Below, in pieces: positions 8,767 to 17,648 of a DNA stretch of 64,000 bases. The stretch lies in the NCBI GenBank assembly GCA_020852255.1, contig JADZBD010000015.1, forward strand, positions 144,638-208,637. The letters are read 5' to 3'. Source of the DNA: Bacteroidia bacterium. GTDB taxonomy: Bacteria; Bacteroidota; Bacteroidia; JADZBD01. Each line of letters begins with the position of its first letter. The stretch's first letter is position 1. Below the pieces are notes generated by a model. That model had not been told where the DNA came from, made no database searches, and was given only the letters and a program-made list of their open reading frames with translations. The position numbers and the translations under genes were made by a program.

Positions 8767-8999
8767 ATCGTATGATCAGCACGATCTTTGTAGCACTGAT
8801 CAGGTTCTATCAGGGCGCAATCAGTCCCTACCTCATGCCGTCCTGCAGGTACATTCCTACCTGTTCCTGTTACGGGCTGGAGGCCGTGCAGAAACACGGA
8901 CCCTGGAAGGGAGGATGGCTGACGATCAAACGTTTCTGTTCCTGCGCACCCTGGGGCGGACACGGGTATGATCCGGTGCCGGAAACAGAAAAGAAATAA
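8763..8999 (+). CDS. yidD: Membrane protein insertion efficiency factor YidD
   Basis: 78 residues from GTG 8763 (overlapping the rnpA stop, GTGA); ATG 8772 would shorten it by three. It carries the complete YidD signature: [21 protein letters not shown], then [27 protein letters not shown] and YDPVP. YidD is a small amphipathic inner-face membrane protein that assists YidC-dependent insertion. The gene closes a run of short-spaced genes beginning at yceI, and the protease gene starts 18 bases later. Confidence 0.9.
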   Translation: MNRMISTIFVALIRFYQGAISPYLMPSCRYIPTCSCYGLEAVQKHGPWKGGWLTIKRFCSCAPWGGHGYDPVPETEKK

Positions 9000-9017
9000 A
9001 AAAAGAGAATACTGAAG

Positions 9018-10790
9018 ATGAGAACATGGAGAAATAAAATTATTGCTGTTACCGTAGTTGCGGTAGCAACAGTGTCGTTCACCTTTGTTGATGCCTACTT
9101 TGAGATCTCTAAAAACATGGAGATTATGCATTCGGCTGTGAAGGAACTCAACGCCTATTATGTGGATGAAATCAAACCGGGAGACCTGATCACCAAAGGT
9201 ATAGACGGAATGCTTAATTCACTGGACCCCTACACGGAATATTATCCGGAAAGTGAGGTGGAAGATTACAAGACCCAGCTTACAGGGCAATACGGAGGCA
9301 TTGGTTCGCTGGTACAAAAACAGGGTGATTACGTGATTATTTCTGAGCCCTATGAAGGATTTCCGGCTCAGAAGGCCGGACTGATCGCCGGCGACATGAT
9401 CCTGGAGGTTAACGGACAGAGTGTAAAGGGAAAAACCACAGGTGATGTGAGCAAACTGCTCAAGGGAGTTCCCAACACTCCTGTAAAACTGCTCATTCAG
9501 AGGGAGGGTGAAAAAAATCCTTTCGAAAAAAATCTTATACGGGAAGAGATCAAGATTAAAAATGTTCCTTATTACGGTATGCTGAATGATTCGGTAGGCT
9601 ATATTAAACTGACAGGATTTACCGAGGATGCCGGCGAGGAGGTGGCCCGCGCTTTTACGGATTTGAAAACAGAAAAAAAGATGAAGGCGCTGGTATTTGA
9701 TCTCCGCGGTAACGGAGGAGGGCTCCTTAAAGAAGCTGTTGAAATCGTGAATCATTTTGTGGAAAAGGGCTCCCTCATTGTTTCACAAAAAGCAAAAGTG
9801 AAAGAAATGAATCGCACGCATTATGCAGAAAAACCGCCGCTCGACACTAAAATGCCCATGGTGGTACTGGTGGATAAGGGATCTGCTTCTGCCTCCGAGA
9901 TTGTTTCAGGCGCATTACAGGACCTGGATCGTGCAGTAGTCATCGGACAGCGCTCCTTCGGGAAAGGATTGGTTCAGCAAACCATTCAGCTGGTGTACAA
10001 TACACAGATCAAAATCACTACAGCGAAGTATTATACCCCCAGCGGGCGTTGCATACAGGCCCTCGACTATTTTCATAAAAATCCCGACGGTACAGCTGAC
10101 AAAGTTCCTGATTCACTCATGAAGGAATTTAAGACCCGTGCCGGGCGACTGGTGTACGACGGCAGTGGTATCTTTCCTGACCTCATTCTTGACGCAAAAA
10201 AATACAGCCCCATCGCTGTCAGCCTTTCCAACAAAAACCTTCTCTTTGATTATGCTTCTCTTTACAAGCGCAATCACCCGGGCATCTCAGATGCGGGCAC
10301 TTTCCGCCTGTCGGACACCGATTACCAGGAATTCATCAAATTCCTGGAGGGGAAAGAATATGATTACACCACAAAAAGTTCCAAACTTCTTGAAGATCTT
10401 CAGAAAAGCCTGGAGGAAGAAAAAAAGCTGGAAGACTCCCGTGCAGAATTGGATGAGTTGAAGAAGAAGCTGGTTCACGATAAAAAATCCGATCTGATAA
10501 AGTACCAGGATGAAATCCGCCTGTTGCTGGAAAATGAAATTTGCGCACGGTATTATTTCCAGAAAGGGCGTATTCGTTCCTCCCAAAAAAACGATCCGGA
10601 AATTGTAGAAGCACTGAAAACACTTGCCAGCTATTCTCTGTATTCACAGATCCTCCGGGGAGAAGGAAAATATAAAGTGATCGGTAAACCTTCTGTGGTG
10701 CAAAAAACCAGTACCGGTAGCAGCGACGTAAAAAAAGAGGAAAAGCAGGAAGAGAAGGACAAAAAAGAAAAGAAGAATAAAAAGGGCTGA
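9018..10790 (+). CDS. Carboxy-terminal processing protease (S41 family, PDZ)
   Basis: 590 residues with an N-terminal signal/anchor (IIAVTVVAVATVSFTFV). A PDZ domain spans about 90-170 (YGGIGSLVQ ... GLIAGDMILEVNG). The S41 core follows, with FDLRGNGGGLL near 227-237 and KGSASASEIVSGAL ... RSFGKGLVQ. The catalytic pair is read as Ser291 and Lys316, with the 25-residue spacing of E. coli Prc. Such proteases trim or degrade periplasmic proteins from exposed C-termini. The last ~30 residues are an unusual Lys/Glu-rich tail (KKEEKQEEKDKKEKKNKKG) after a coiled region around 465-500. It may be cotranscribed with yidD. Confidence 0.9.
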   Translation: MRTWRNKIIAVTVVAVATVSFTFVDAYFEISKNMEIMHSAVKELNAYYVDEIKPGDLITKGIDGMLNSLDPYTEYYPESEVEDYKTQLTGQYGGIGSLVQKQGDYVIISEPYEGFPAQKAGLIAGDMILEVNGQSVKGKTTGDVSKLLKGVPNTPVKLLIQREGEKNPFEKNLIREEIKIKNVPYYGMLNDSVGYIKLTGFTEDAGEEVARAFTDLKTEKKMKALVFDLRGNGGGLLKEAVEIVNHFVEKGSLIVSQKAKVKEMNRTHYAEKPPLDTKMPMVVLVDKGSASASEIVSGALQDLDRAVVIGQRSFGKGLVQQTIQLVYNTQIKITTAKYYTPSGRCIQALDYFHKNPDGTADKVPDSLMKEFKTRAGRLVYDGSGIFPDLILDAKKYSPIAVSLSNKNLLFDYASLYKRNHPGISDAGTFRLSDTDYQEFIKFLEGKEYDYTTKSSKLLEDLQKSLEEEKKLEDSRAELDELKKKLVHDKKSDLIKYQDEIRLLLENEICARYYFQKGRIRSSQKNDPEIVEALKTLASYSLYSQILRGEGKYKVIGKPSVVQKTSTGSSDVKKEEKQEEKDKKEKKNKKG

Positions 10791-10834
10791 GGACAATAAT
10801 CCCCTGAATTTCACGTTCTTTGGGAGTCATCCCC

Positions 10835-12400
10835 ATGGCTCCGTTACGTAAAGACATCCATTCCGGTATTTTCTTTTTCGGTCTTCTCCTGATCACCGCC
10901 GGTCTGCCGCTTTCCAAGTTTCTAATGAGTTTATCTTTTATGCTGCTGGCGGGGAACTGGCTGCTGGAAGGACTGTTTCGTGAAAAATGGAGTCGCTTCC
11001 GTGAATTTCCCACACTATGGCTCCTCCTTGGTTTTTACCTCCTTCACTTCCCGGTGCTTATCTGGACCTCCGATCTGCAGGGCTGGTATGCGGACGCGCG
11101 TGTAAAATTTCCTCTCTTTCTTCTACCGTTGATCATCGGCACTTCCACTCCCCTCTCTGGTGTTCAGTGGAAATGGTTACTGCGCTGCTTTACCGCTGCG
11201 GTAGTGTTGAAATCACTGATCGGAATGGGGATTTATCTGCGGCTTTGGGGGCAGGCATACGCCGACGTACGCGAGATCACCGGCAGTCTTTCACATATTC
11301 GCTTTTCACTGATGCTGTGCCTGAATATACTGCTGCTCTATTTCATGGAGTTCAGAGGTGCAGGCATCAGAAAAAAGCTGGTGACAATAGCCATTTGCCT
11401 TTGGATGCTGGTTATGCTGGTGTTGCTGCGCAATCTAACAGGCATGATGATCCTGGGAACCTGCGGTTTGATACTGTTTCTGCTTTATCTGTTTCGTTCC
11501 GGGAAAAACAAGATTACATGGGGTATCGGAACATTGGTGCTGGCCTGCATCGTGTTTGCCGGATGGCGGACCCATGATGTTTACACCACCTGGTTTATTC
11601 CGAAACATACCGAGATTCTGCCGGGTGCAGTTTCTGCAGGTGGAGAAATCTATATCCACGACAGCAGCATGAATGCGCTGGAGAATGGTTACCGCTTAGG
11701 AGAATATATTGCCTGGACCGAATTGCAGCTTGCATGGAACGACCGAAGCGTAATCAGCTATAACGGAAAAGACCGCCGGGGTCATGAGCTGAGATTTACA
11801 CTCTTGCGATTTCTTACTTCCAAAGGTCTGAGAAAGGATGCTGCGTCCATCGGCACATTAACCCGGTCGGAAATAGCTGCGATAGAGGATGGGATCGCGA
11901 ACGTAGTATATCTCACAGAAGACCCTATCACGTGCCGTATTCACCAGGTGCTGTGGGAACTGAATGATTACACCTCAGGCGGAGCCGATCCCAGCGGTCA
12001 TTCTGTTACCCAGCGCTTTGAATTCTGGAAAGCGGCGATGTATTGCTGGAAGATGAATTTTTGGATCGGAACGGGCCCGGGCGATGTGGAAGCCTGCATG
12101 CAGGAAGCGTATACTGCCATAAACAGTCCGCTGAACAAGGAGAACCGGCTTCGCCCGCATAACCAGTATTTGAGTGTAGCGGCAGGAATGGGACTTTTCG
12201 GATTATGCGCTTTTCTGGGTATGCTCCTCATTCCGCTCTTCCTTCGCAGGCACAGAAAAATCCTCTACTTTATTTTTGTTGCGATGATGGCTATGAGTAT
12301 GCTAACGGAAGATACGCTGGAGACACAGGTGGGCGTAACGCTCTTTGCACTTTTCAGCAGTCTATTGCTGTTTCACTTTCCTCAGACGAAAGAAGAATAA
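10835..12400 (+). CDS. O-antigen ligase / polymerase-like membrane protein (Wzy_C)
   Basis: About 521 residues from ATG 10835; a TTG at 10820 is a weaker choice. Around ten hydrophobic segments flank a large periplasmic loop (residues ~250-410, hydrophilic). After the loop comes NFWIGTGPGDVE and then RPHNQYLSVAAGMGLFGL, the histidine-bearing Wzy_C signature of O-antigen ligases and polymerases. These enzymes use undecaprenyl-linked glycans at the periplasmic face. Which of the two reactions it performs cannot be told. Its 3' end overlaps the convergent glycosyltransferase gene by 19 bases (12382-12400), leaving no room for a dedicated terminator. Confidence 0.82.
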   Translation: MAPLRKDIHSGIFFFGLLLITAGLPLSKFLMSLSFMLLAGNWLLEGLFREKWSRFREFPTLWLLLGFYLLHFPVLIWTSDLQGWYADARVKFPLFLLPLIIGTSTPLSGVQWKWLLRCFTAAVVLKSLIGMGIYLRLWGQAYADVREITGSLSHIRFSLMLCLNILLLYFMEFRGAGIRKKLVTIAICLWMLVMLVLLRNLTGMMILGTCGLILFLLYLFRSGKNKITWGIGTLVLACIVFAGWRTHDVYTTWFIPKHTEILPGAVSAGGEIYIHDSSMNALENGYRLGEYIAWTELQLAWNDRSVISYNGKDRRGHELRFTLLRFLTSKGLRKDAASIGTLTRSEIAAIEDGIANVVYLTEDPITCRIHQVLWELNDYTSGGADPSGHSVTQRFEFWKAAMYCWKMNFWIGTGPGDVEACMQEAYTAINSPLNKENRLRPHNQYLSVAAGMGLFGLCAFLGMLLIPLFLRRHRKILYFIFVAMMAMSMLTEDTLETQVGVTLFALFSSLLLFHFPQTKEE

Positions 12401-13458
12401 AAATCAAAGGTTTTCCGTGCACACCGCTCCCATGTAAATTGCTGCGCATGAACCACACCCTGAGCTGTTTTCCCGGGAGATGCATTGAGTGTAGCTTTGA
12501 GTCCTTCTGCAATACTATCGGGTTCAAATGGATCACATTTCACCGCATTCTCGCTGCAAACCTCGGGCAGAGAACCATATTGTCCGATCAGCACGGGAAT
12601 TCCCATGGCCATGGCTTCCAGTGCAGGTAAGCCGAAACCTTCATAATAGGTACACATCGCCACAGCCGAAGCATGACGGTAATAATACGTGAGCTGCGTA
12701 TCGTTGAGATAGCCGGTTACCTTAACAACATCCTGCAGACCCAAATCTGCGATCTCCTTCTCAATCTCTTCCCATCCCATTCCTCTGTCGCCTGCCAGCA
12801 CCAGGTCAAAGCTCCGTTGCAATCCCGCCCGATGGAAACCTCTCAGCAAACCGAGTACATTCTTCCTGATCGAAACAAGTCCGGCAAAAAGAATGTAGGT
12901 CCTGTTCGTATGGGGTAGATCCCTGACTTTAAGGGGAGCCTGATTCAGGTCGGTCCGAAGGCCAAGGTGTGTCACGATCAACCGCTTACCATGATTTGGA
13001 AAAAGTTCGTCCAGGTCGCGGGCTGTGCGCTGGCTTACACATATGATGCCATCGCATGCTTTTACCATTGCGGATACTCTTTCCCACATAACCTTTCTGA
13101 ACTTAGAATCCGTATAGCCCGGAATTTCATAATATGGCTTTTTAAAAATGGCGAGATCATGAATGGTGATGATCACAGGCGACTTCCCGCTTTTATAGAA
13201 GAATGCATCCGTGCAGTGAACCAGATCAAATTTCTTCAGCGGCAGCCCTAATCCGTGCCAGTAACTTTCCGTGCCGGGAAAAGACAATCCATAGGCGGAA
13301 TACTTTCTCCGGGACAGTTTATATAGAAAGGAAAGTTCCATCTCCTTGCTGAACGCAGGTAAACTCAGCAATGCTTTCGAAAGTTCAAGGCAATAGGTCC
13401 CTATCCCTCCTCTTCGGGCCGATAATGCTCCGGTAGCTTCCAGACCAATTGTTTTCAT
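12382..13458 (-). CDS. Glycosyltransferase family 4 (GT-B fold)
   Basis: 358 residues, cytoplasmic or membrane-associated. N-terminal domain: MKTIGLEATGAL, then RRGGIGTYCLEL (glycine-rich acceptor loop) and TIHDLAIFKKP near residue 95. The C-terminal nucleotide-sugar domain shows ILFAGLVSIRKNVLGLL near 195 and the donor-binding motif YEGFGLPALEAMAMGIPVL near 275 with the EX7E glutamates. It should transfer a sugar from an activated donor onto a growing glycan; sugar and acceptor are not visible. Its start overlaps the stop of the GT9 gene by four bases (ATGA), so GT2-GT9-GT4 form one operon on the minus strand. Confidence 0.88.
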   Translation of the reverse strand: MKTIGLEATGALSARRGGIGTYCLELSKALLSLPAFSKEMELSFLYKLSRRKYSAYGLSFPGTESYWHGLGLPLKKFDLVHCTDAFFYKSGKSPVIITIHDLAIFKKPYYEIPGYTDSKFRKVMWERVSAMVKACDGIICVSQRTARDLDELFPNHGKRLIVTHLGLRTDLNQAPLKVRDLPHTNRTYILFAGLVSIRKNVLGLLRGFHRAGLQRSFDLVLAGDRGMGWEEIEKEIADLGLQDVVKVTGYLNDTQLTYYYRHASAVAMCTYYEGFGLPALEAMAMGIPVLIGQYGSLPEVCSENAVKCDPFEPDSIAEGLKATLNASPGKTAQGVVHAQQFTWERCARKTFDFYSSFV

Positions 13459-14435
13459 TTCCGGATCTTTAAAAGTTCATCGGCAATGCGGGCTGCTTCC
13501 ACTTCACGGATGCAGTGACAATTGCCCGACTTACGGCAATCCGAACAATTCTTGTCCAGTGCAAAGGCCATGGCTTTTGATCCCAGTGGTCCCCATCTCC
13601 CGATATGAATAGGTCGCATGGGCGCGTAGATGCCGAGTGCCTGAATACCCAAAGCAGCGGCCAGATGAAGTGGTCCGGTACTGGCCGCTACCAGCGCATC
13701 CGAAACTGAAATCAATTGCATGAATTCCGGCAGAGAAAGCTTACCGGTAATGTCTGTCACCTTTTCACCGGCGATCCATTCCCTGAGCATTGACCCTTCC
13801 TGTGCGGTACCGGAAACCATAACATGAAAGTTTTCCGTGGGGAGCATTTTGATCAAAGCCGAATAATTAGACAAACCCCATTCTCTCGCGCTTCCTTTAG
13901 ATCTTGGATGAAGGATGAGATTCACTTTTCCGGGTACGAGCAGTGACTTTACTTTTTCCGAAACTTCCGGCTTGCGTAAAACCTGCATGGTTCGGATTTC
14001 ATCAAGAGAGAAATGTGCTTTTAATCCTAATGGAGCCCCCAGCTTCAGATTCAGTTGCGCTTCGTGCAGATCAGAGTTCTTTCTTCCCAAGTTCAAACGC
14101 TCCGTGCAGGTCCACCAGTGATAGAAACGATGAGAAGTACCTATTCTTTTTGGAATGCCTGCCTTTTTTGCCATAGCAGCCAGGGCGCTTTTCGGGAAAA
14201 CATGAAGGATAATATCCGCTCGCATCCTTCTCCAATCATCTACGCTCCTGAGTTCATCCACAGAGTAGAATTCATCTACTGAAGGGCACGATTTGATCAC
14301 GGGCTGCGTGTATCCGCGACCCAAAAAAAGAATTTGATTCGCGGGATCCAGGTTTTTCAAAGCTACCGCGAGCGGTAACGTGAGAACCACATCTCCGATG
14401 CTGTCTGTTCTGCTTATGAGAATTCTATTACCCAC
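13455..14435 (-). CDS. Glycosyltransferase family 9 (heptosyltransferase-like)
   Basis: 326 residues, starting at GTG 14435, inside the end of the upstream GT2 gene (eight-base overlap). It opens with ILISRTDSIGDVVLTLPLA, the conserved GD-[AV]-[VL] start of the ADP-heptose:LPS heptosyltransferase family, and has LILHPRSKGSAREWG near 180, VSGTAQEGSML near 212, and DALVAASTGPLHLAAALG near 255, the donor-site motif. The end carries a cysteine cluster NCSDCRKSGNCHC that recurs in Bacteroidota members. The true donor need not be heptose. It belongs to the three-gene glycosyltransferase operon and likely acts on LPS core or a related glycan. Confidence 0.87.
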   Translation of the reverse strand: MGNRILISRTDSIGDVVLTLPLAVALKNLDPANQILFLGRGYTQPVIKSCPSVDEFYSVDELRSVDDWRRMRADIILHVFPKSALAAMAKKAGIPKRIGTSHRFYHWWTCTERLNLGRKNSDLHEAQLNLKLGAPLGLKAHFSLDEIRTMQVLRKPEVSEKVKSLLVPGKVNLILHPRSKGSAREWGLSNYSALIKMLPTENFHVMVSGTAQEGSMLREWIAGEKVTDITGKLSLPEFMQLISVSDALVAASTGPLHLAAALGIQALGIYAPMRPIHIGRWGPLGSKAMAFALDKNCSDCRKSGNCHCIREVEAARIADELLKIRK

Positions 14436-15183
14436 CTTTATTTAGCGCTCTTAATTTTTTGTACTTCAAATAGGCAGCATAGGCCGAAATACGACTGATC
14501 GCAAATCCGGCACCGCCATCAAGAAATCCGAGTTTAATGATATAATCGCGAAGGAATTTTGCCACAGCGCTCAAGTACATCACTAACCAACCAGCTTTTC
14601 TGCCCTCCTTTTGATAGGCCTTTGCCGCGATATTGGTAAAATATTCGATCTGCTTATAGTGATCATCGCGTGTGTAATAGCTGTAATGTAAAATATCACC
14701 CTTCAGGTGTTCCTCTTTTCCGCCGGAGAAAAGTTCGTACTTATCGTGAGGATTTATACCCGTCCACCTTCCCTTTCCTGAATCCCACAATCTCAATTTA
14801 GTATCAGGGTACCAGCCGCAATAACGAACCCAGTGTCCGCAGTAATTGGTAAGGCGATTCATGGAATATCCGTCGGCCGTGAAATGCTTTTTAACCTCGA
14901 TAATAGACTTTCGCAAGGTTTCATCCAGGGCTTCGTCGGCGTCGAGTGAAAGCACATGGGGGTGGGAAGCATAGGTGATGGCCCTGTTCTTTTGTTCAAT
15001 ATGTCCATCGAAGGCATGCTGGAAGAACTTCGCCCCTCTTTCACGACAAATGGCCTCAGTGCTATCTTTCGAGAAGGAATCGAGCACAATGATCTCGTCC
15101 ACCACCCCCTGCAAAGAATCCAGGCAACGGGCAATGTTCTTTTCTTCATTGTAGGTGATGATCACCGCACTGATGGGGGTCAT
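14428..15183 (-). CDS. Glycosyltransferase family 2 (LpcC/KdtX-like)
   Basis: 251 residues from ATG 15183. A TTG at 15201 is rejected because a TAnnTTTG box covers 15190-15197. The GT-A fold shows ISAVIITYNEEKNIARCLDSL at the start, DEIIVLDSFSKDST near 35-48, and the metal-binding DADEALDE around 86-93. RLWDSGKGRWTG and the C-terminal LRDYIIKLGFLDGGAGF match glucosyltransferases of the LPS-core LpcC/KdtX group. First gene of the GT2-GT9-GT4 operon; it lies back-to-back with meaB, sharing a 45-base divergent promoter region. Confidence 0.88.
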   Translation of the reverse strand: MTPISAVIITYNEEKNIARCLDSLQGVVDEIIVLDSFSKDSTEAICRERGAKFFQHAFDGHIEQKNRAITYASHPHVLSLDADEALDETLRKSIIEVKKHFTADGYSMNRLTNYCGHWVRYCGWYPDTKLRLWDSGKGRWTGINPHDKYELFSGGKEEHLKGDILHYSYYTRDDHYKQIEYFTNIAAKAYQKEGRKAGWLVMYLSAVAKFLRDYIIKLGFLDGGAGFAISRISAYAAYLKYKKLRALNKGG

Positions 15184-15189
15184 GGCTTT

Positions 15190-15197
15190 CAAAGATA
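15190..15197 (-). promoter_or_regulatory. -7 promoter box of the glycosyltransferase operon
   Basis: Minus-strand TATCTTTG, exact TAnnTTTG, with six bases before ATG 15183; the mRNA would have almost no leader. It decides against the upstream TTG start. Confidence 0.55.
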
Positions 15198-15216
15198 CCA
15201 AAAGCGGTAAGATGCC

Positions 15217-15224
15217 TATCTTTG
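15217..15224 (+). promoter_or_regulatory. -7 promoter box of meaB
   Basis: TATCTTTG, exact TAnnTTTG, with four bases before ATG 15229, so transcription probably begins at or within a few bases of the start codon. It lies divergent from the box at 15190-15197. Confidence 0.55.
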
Positions 15225-15228
15225 GATA

Positions 15229-16008
15229 ATGAATACAGAAATACTCTTAAAGGAGATACTGAATGGGAACTGGAGGGCATTGGCTAAAGCAATCACGCTG
15301 GTAGAAAATGAAACGAAGGAGGGGAAAGAAATATTGTCGGGACTTAAAAACCGCGATATTCAGGTAGTGGGAATTACCGGGCCTCCGGGAGCCGGAAAAT
15401 CGACTCTGATCAGCGCACTTATCACCACTTACACGGAACAGGGGAAAAAAGTTGGCGTTATGGCTGTTGATCCCACCTCGCCGTTTAGTCATGGCTCATT
15501 ATTGGGTGATCGCCTGCGCATGAGTGAGCACTTTACCCATCCCGACGTATTCATACGTTCTTTAGCCACACGTGGTTCGCTGGGCGGACTTTCATCCAAA
15601 GCAGCCGAAGTGATATCGCTGATGAAAGCCTGCAATTTCGATGTGATCCTGGTTGAAACAGTAGGGGTTGGACAAAGTGAAATTGAGATCGCAGCTTTGG
15701 CAGATACCACTGTTTTGGTTTTGGTACCTGAGGCGGGAGATGATATTCAAACGATCAAATCCGGTGTCATGGAGATCGCTGATATTTTTGTGGTAAATAA
15801 AAGTGACCGCGAGGGTGCCGATATCCTGATGAAAAACCTGGAAGTATTGGTGCATGAACGGCCGGATGCTTCACGCACACCTGCTGTGTTGAAATGTTCA
15901 GCCACCCAAAAAGAAGGAATACGCGAACTTTGCCAACAGATCATTGCACATTACCCTCACCGCGACCCCGATAAAAAAGAGAAAGTGAGGAAGTTCTTAA
16001 ACCGATAG
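15229..16008 (+). CDS. meaB: MeaB/ArgK-type P-loop GTPase (methylmalonyl-CoA mutase chaperone)
   Basis: 259 residues. G-protein motifs: Walker A GPPGAGKST at 51-59, base-2/switch region AVDPTSPFSHGSLLGDR, Walker B-like ILVETVGVGQSE near 140-151, and NKSD for guanine recognition near 188. MeaB protects and reloads adenosylcobalamin on methylmalonyl-CoA mutase. The protein is shorter than the ~310-330 residues usual for the family, missing length at both the N-terminal helical arm and the C-terminal dimerisation arm. No mutase gene is within the window, so the partner must lie elsewhere. Confidence 0.87.
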   Translation: MNTEILLKEILNGNWRALAKAITLVENETKEGKEILSGLKNRDIQVVGITGPPGAGKSTLISALITTYTEQGKKVGVMAVDPTSPFSHGSLLGDRLRMSEHFTHPDVFIRSLATRGSLGGLSSKAAEVISLMKACNFDVILVETVGVGQSEIEIAALADTTVLVLVPEAGDDIQTIKSGVMEIADIFVVNKSDREGADILMKNLEVLVHERPDASRTPAVLKCSATQKEGIRELCQQIIAHYPHRDPDKKEKVRKFLNR

Positions 16009-16019
16009 GAAGGATTGCA

Positions 16020-17648
16020 TTATTCTACTTTCCAAACTTCCTGCACCTCCCAGTCGGACCGCACTGTAAACCAGCCGGGTGAATAAATCACCCTTTCGGG
16101 TTGCACCTTCCGGGAATAATCACCGCTGTCCCATTGACCGTTTTTATTGTGATCGTAGATCAGCCGGATCCTGTATTTACCAGGGAGCAGGTACCGGCAA
16201 AACAGCTTGAGATCGCCTGAACCCTGATCGGAATGAACCACCTGTCCTTTCTCGTTAAGAAGCTGAACGATGCCCTCTTGCGGCTTCCACTGCGCTTTCA
16301 CTTCCAGTGAACCGTAATACCGCAATTCCTTTACCTGGAATATTATTTTAATGCTGTCGCTGGGAAGATTCCCGAATCCTGTAAAGCAGCCCGGATTCAG
16401 AATTACCGTATGTTCCGTACCCGGATCCCAGAGTATGACACCCTTACTGCTAACCGGTCTGACTTCCACTATATAATCCTGCATGGTGAATTCCAGCGCT
16501 GAGGAATCCATAGGACTTAGTTCATCCGTACCTCCCGTTATGCCTGTAAAACTGAACGAATCTACCGGATGATTGAAAAGTATTCTCACCGGTTTATCCG
16601 GATCCTGCAGCTCTCCGCCGGTAAAAAGCACGCTGGCCCTGAGTTGAGGAGCCTTGCTATCTGCAATGCGGAGTGCAAGGCTTTCCTTCCACACATCTGC
16701 ATCCGAAACCAGCAGCAGATCCAGCGTATCAGCAGTGAACTTCCCGTAGTGAAAAAGAATGGTATCTGCCCTCTCATTCTTCCACATTCTTGTCTGCAGC
16801 CGGTTCGTGCGGCGCAGGTGAATTTTAAGATCCGGACAAGGTTTATTGAGAACAATCATCACTTTTCCCGGCTCCACCACAACGGAACGCCGAATGAATT
16901 GCTTCTGAGGCGGTCCTTTGAAAAGCCGGAAATTCAATTTACGGGAAGTGGTCAGATCAATCAGGGAATCGGCAAATCCAATCAGTTCCTCTTCCGGATC
17001 GTAGCGAAAATTTCGGTTCGCATCCAGAACCGCCACTGCTTTATACCACCCTGGTTTAATATGATCCACACGAAAAGAACCATCCGGTCCGGAACGGGAA
17101 AAGTATTCAGGGGGTTTTTTGAACGGAAGGGAATCATCCTGCCCGGCATACAGCATAACTGTTACCTGCTTCAATTGCGCGCCGGTAAACGCGTCCGTTA
17201 CGGACCCGAATACGGCCACACTATCCATTACAGGACCCGTGGAAAAAACATAACGAAATCCTTCGGCAGTATTGCCTTCGTGAACATCCGCAATGGCATT
17301 GCCAAAATAAATGCCGTAGGTAGTATTCGCTTTCAGTGTTTCCCTGAATTTGATGTGCAGAATCCTGTTCTTCTGAAGAGTGATCTCCGGTAACAATTCC
17401 ATTGGGGGAGAAACCATCAGCTGCCCCTGCATATCCTTCAGCACAATGTTCTCATCAAATACGATCTTCACTTCGTTGCCTGTAAAGTTCACCTTGGCAG
17501 AATCGGGTGAATAATTTATCACTTTGGGAGCACTCACATCCCTGGGGCCTCCGCCGGGAACCTGCATTTGGGCACAGGAATGAAAAAGCAGGCAGCAGGC
17601 AGAGGTCAGCAGGAGATGGAGTGTAATAAATGAAGAAAGCCGATGCAT
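16020..17648 (-). CDS. Ig-like (SbsA-type) domain lipoprotein
   Basis: 542 residues. The signal peptide ends in a lipobox-like CLLFHSC with the lipidated cysteine at about residue 25, followed by CAQMQVPGGGPRDVSAPKV, the standard opening of a Bacteroidota lipoprotein family. Residues ~35-140 form an SbsA-type Ig-like domain (FDENIVLKD ... TYGIYFGNAIAD). Residues ~145-230 look like a carboxypeptidase-regulatory-like fold (GSFRVDHIKPGWYKAVAVLDANRNFRYDPEEE). The rest is beta-rich. It should be anchored in the outer membrane; the function is unknown. Its ATG overlaps the stop of the upstream sulfoxide reductase gene (ATGA), so both share a transcript. Confidence 0.8.
   Translation of the reverse strand: MHRLSSFITLHLLLTSACCLLFHSCAQMQVPGGGPRDVSAPKVINYSPDSAKVNFTGNEVKIVFDENIVLKDMQGQLMVSPPMELLPEITLQKNRILHIKFRETLKANTTYGIYFGNAIADVHEGNTAEGFRYVFSTGPVMDSVAVFGSVTDAFTGAQLKQVTVMLYAGQDDSLPFKKPPEYFSRSGPDGSFRVDHIKPGWYKAVAVLDANRNFRYDPEEELIGFADSLIDLTTSRKLNFRLFKGPPQKQFIRRSVVVEPGKVMIVLNKPCPDLKIHLRRTNRLQTRMWKNERADTILFHYGKFTADTLDLLLVSDADVWKESLALRIADSKAPQLRASVLFTGGELQDPDKPVRILFNHPVDSFSFTGITGGTDELSPMDSSALEFTMQDYIVEVRPVSSKGVILWDPGTEHTVILNPGCFTGFGNLPSDSIKIIFQVKELRYYGSLEVKAQWKPQEGIVQLLNEKGQVVHSDQGSGDLKLFCRYLLPGKYRIRLIYDHNKNGQWDSGDYSRKVQPERVIYSPGWFTVRSDWEVQEVWKVE

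Noticed and set aside
10336..11013. 225-codon minus-strand frame across the protease/O-antigen ligase junction
   Set aside because: Overlaps two solid plus-strand genes; composition is Ser/Pro/Arg-rich without any motif.
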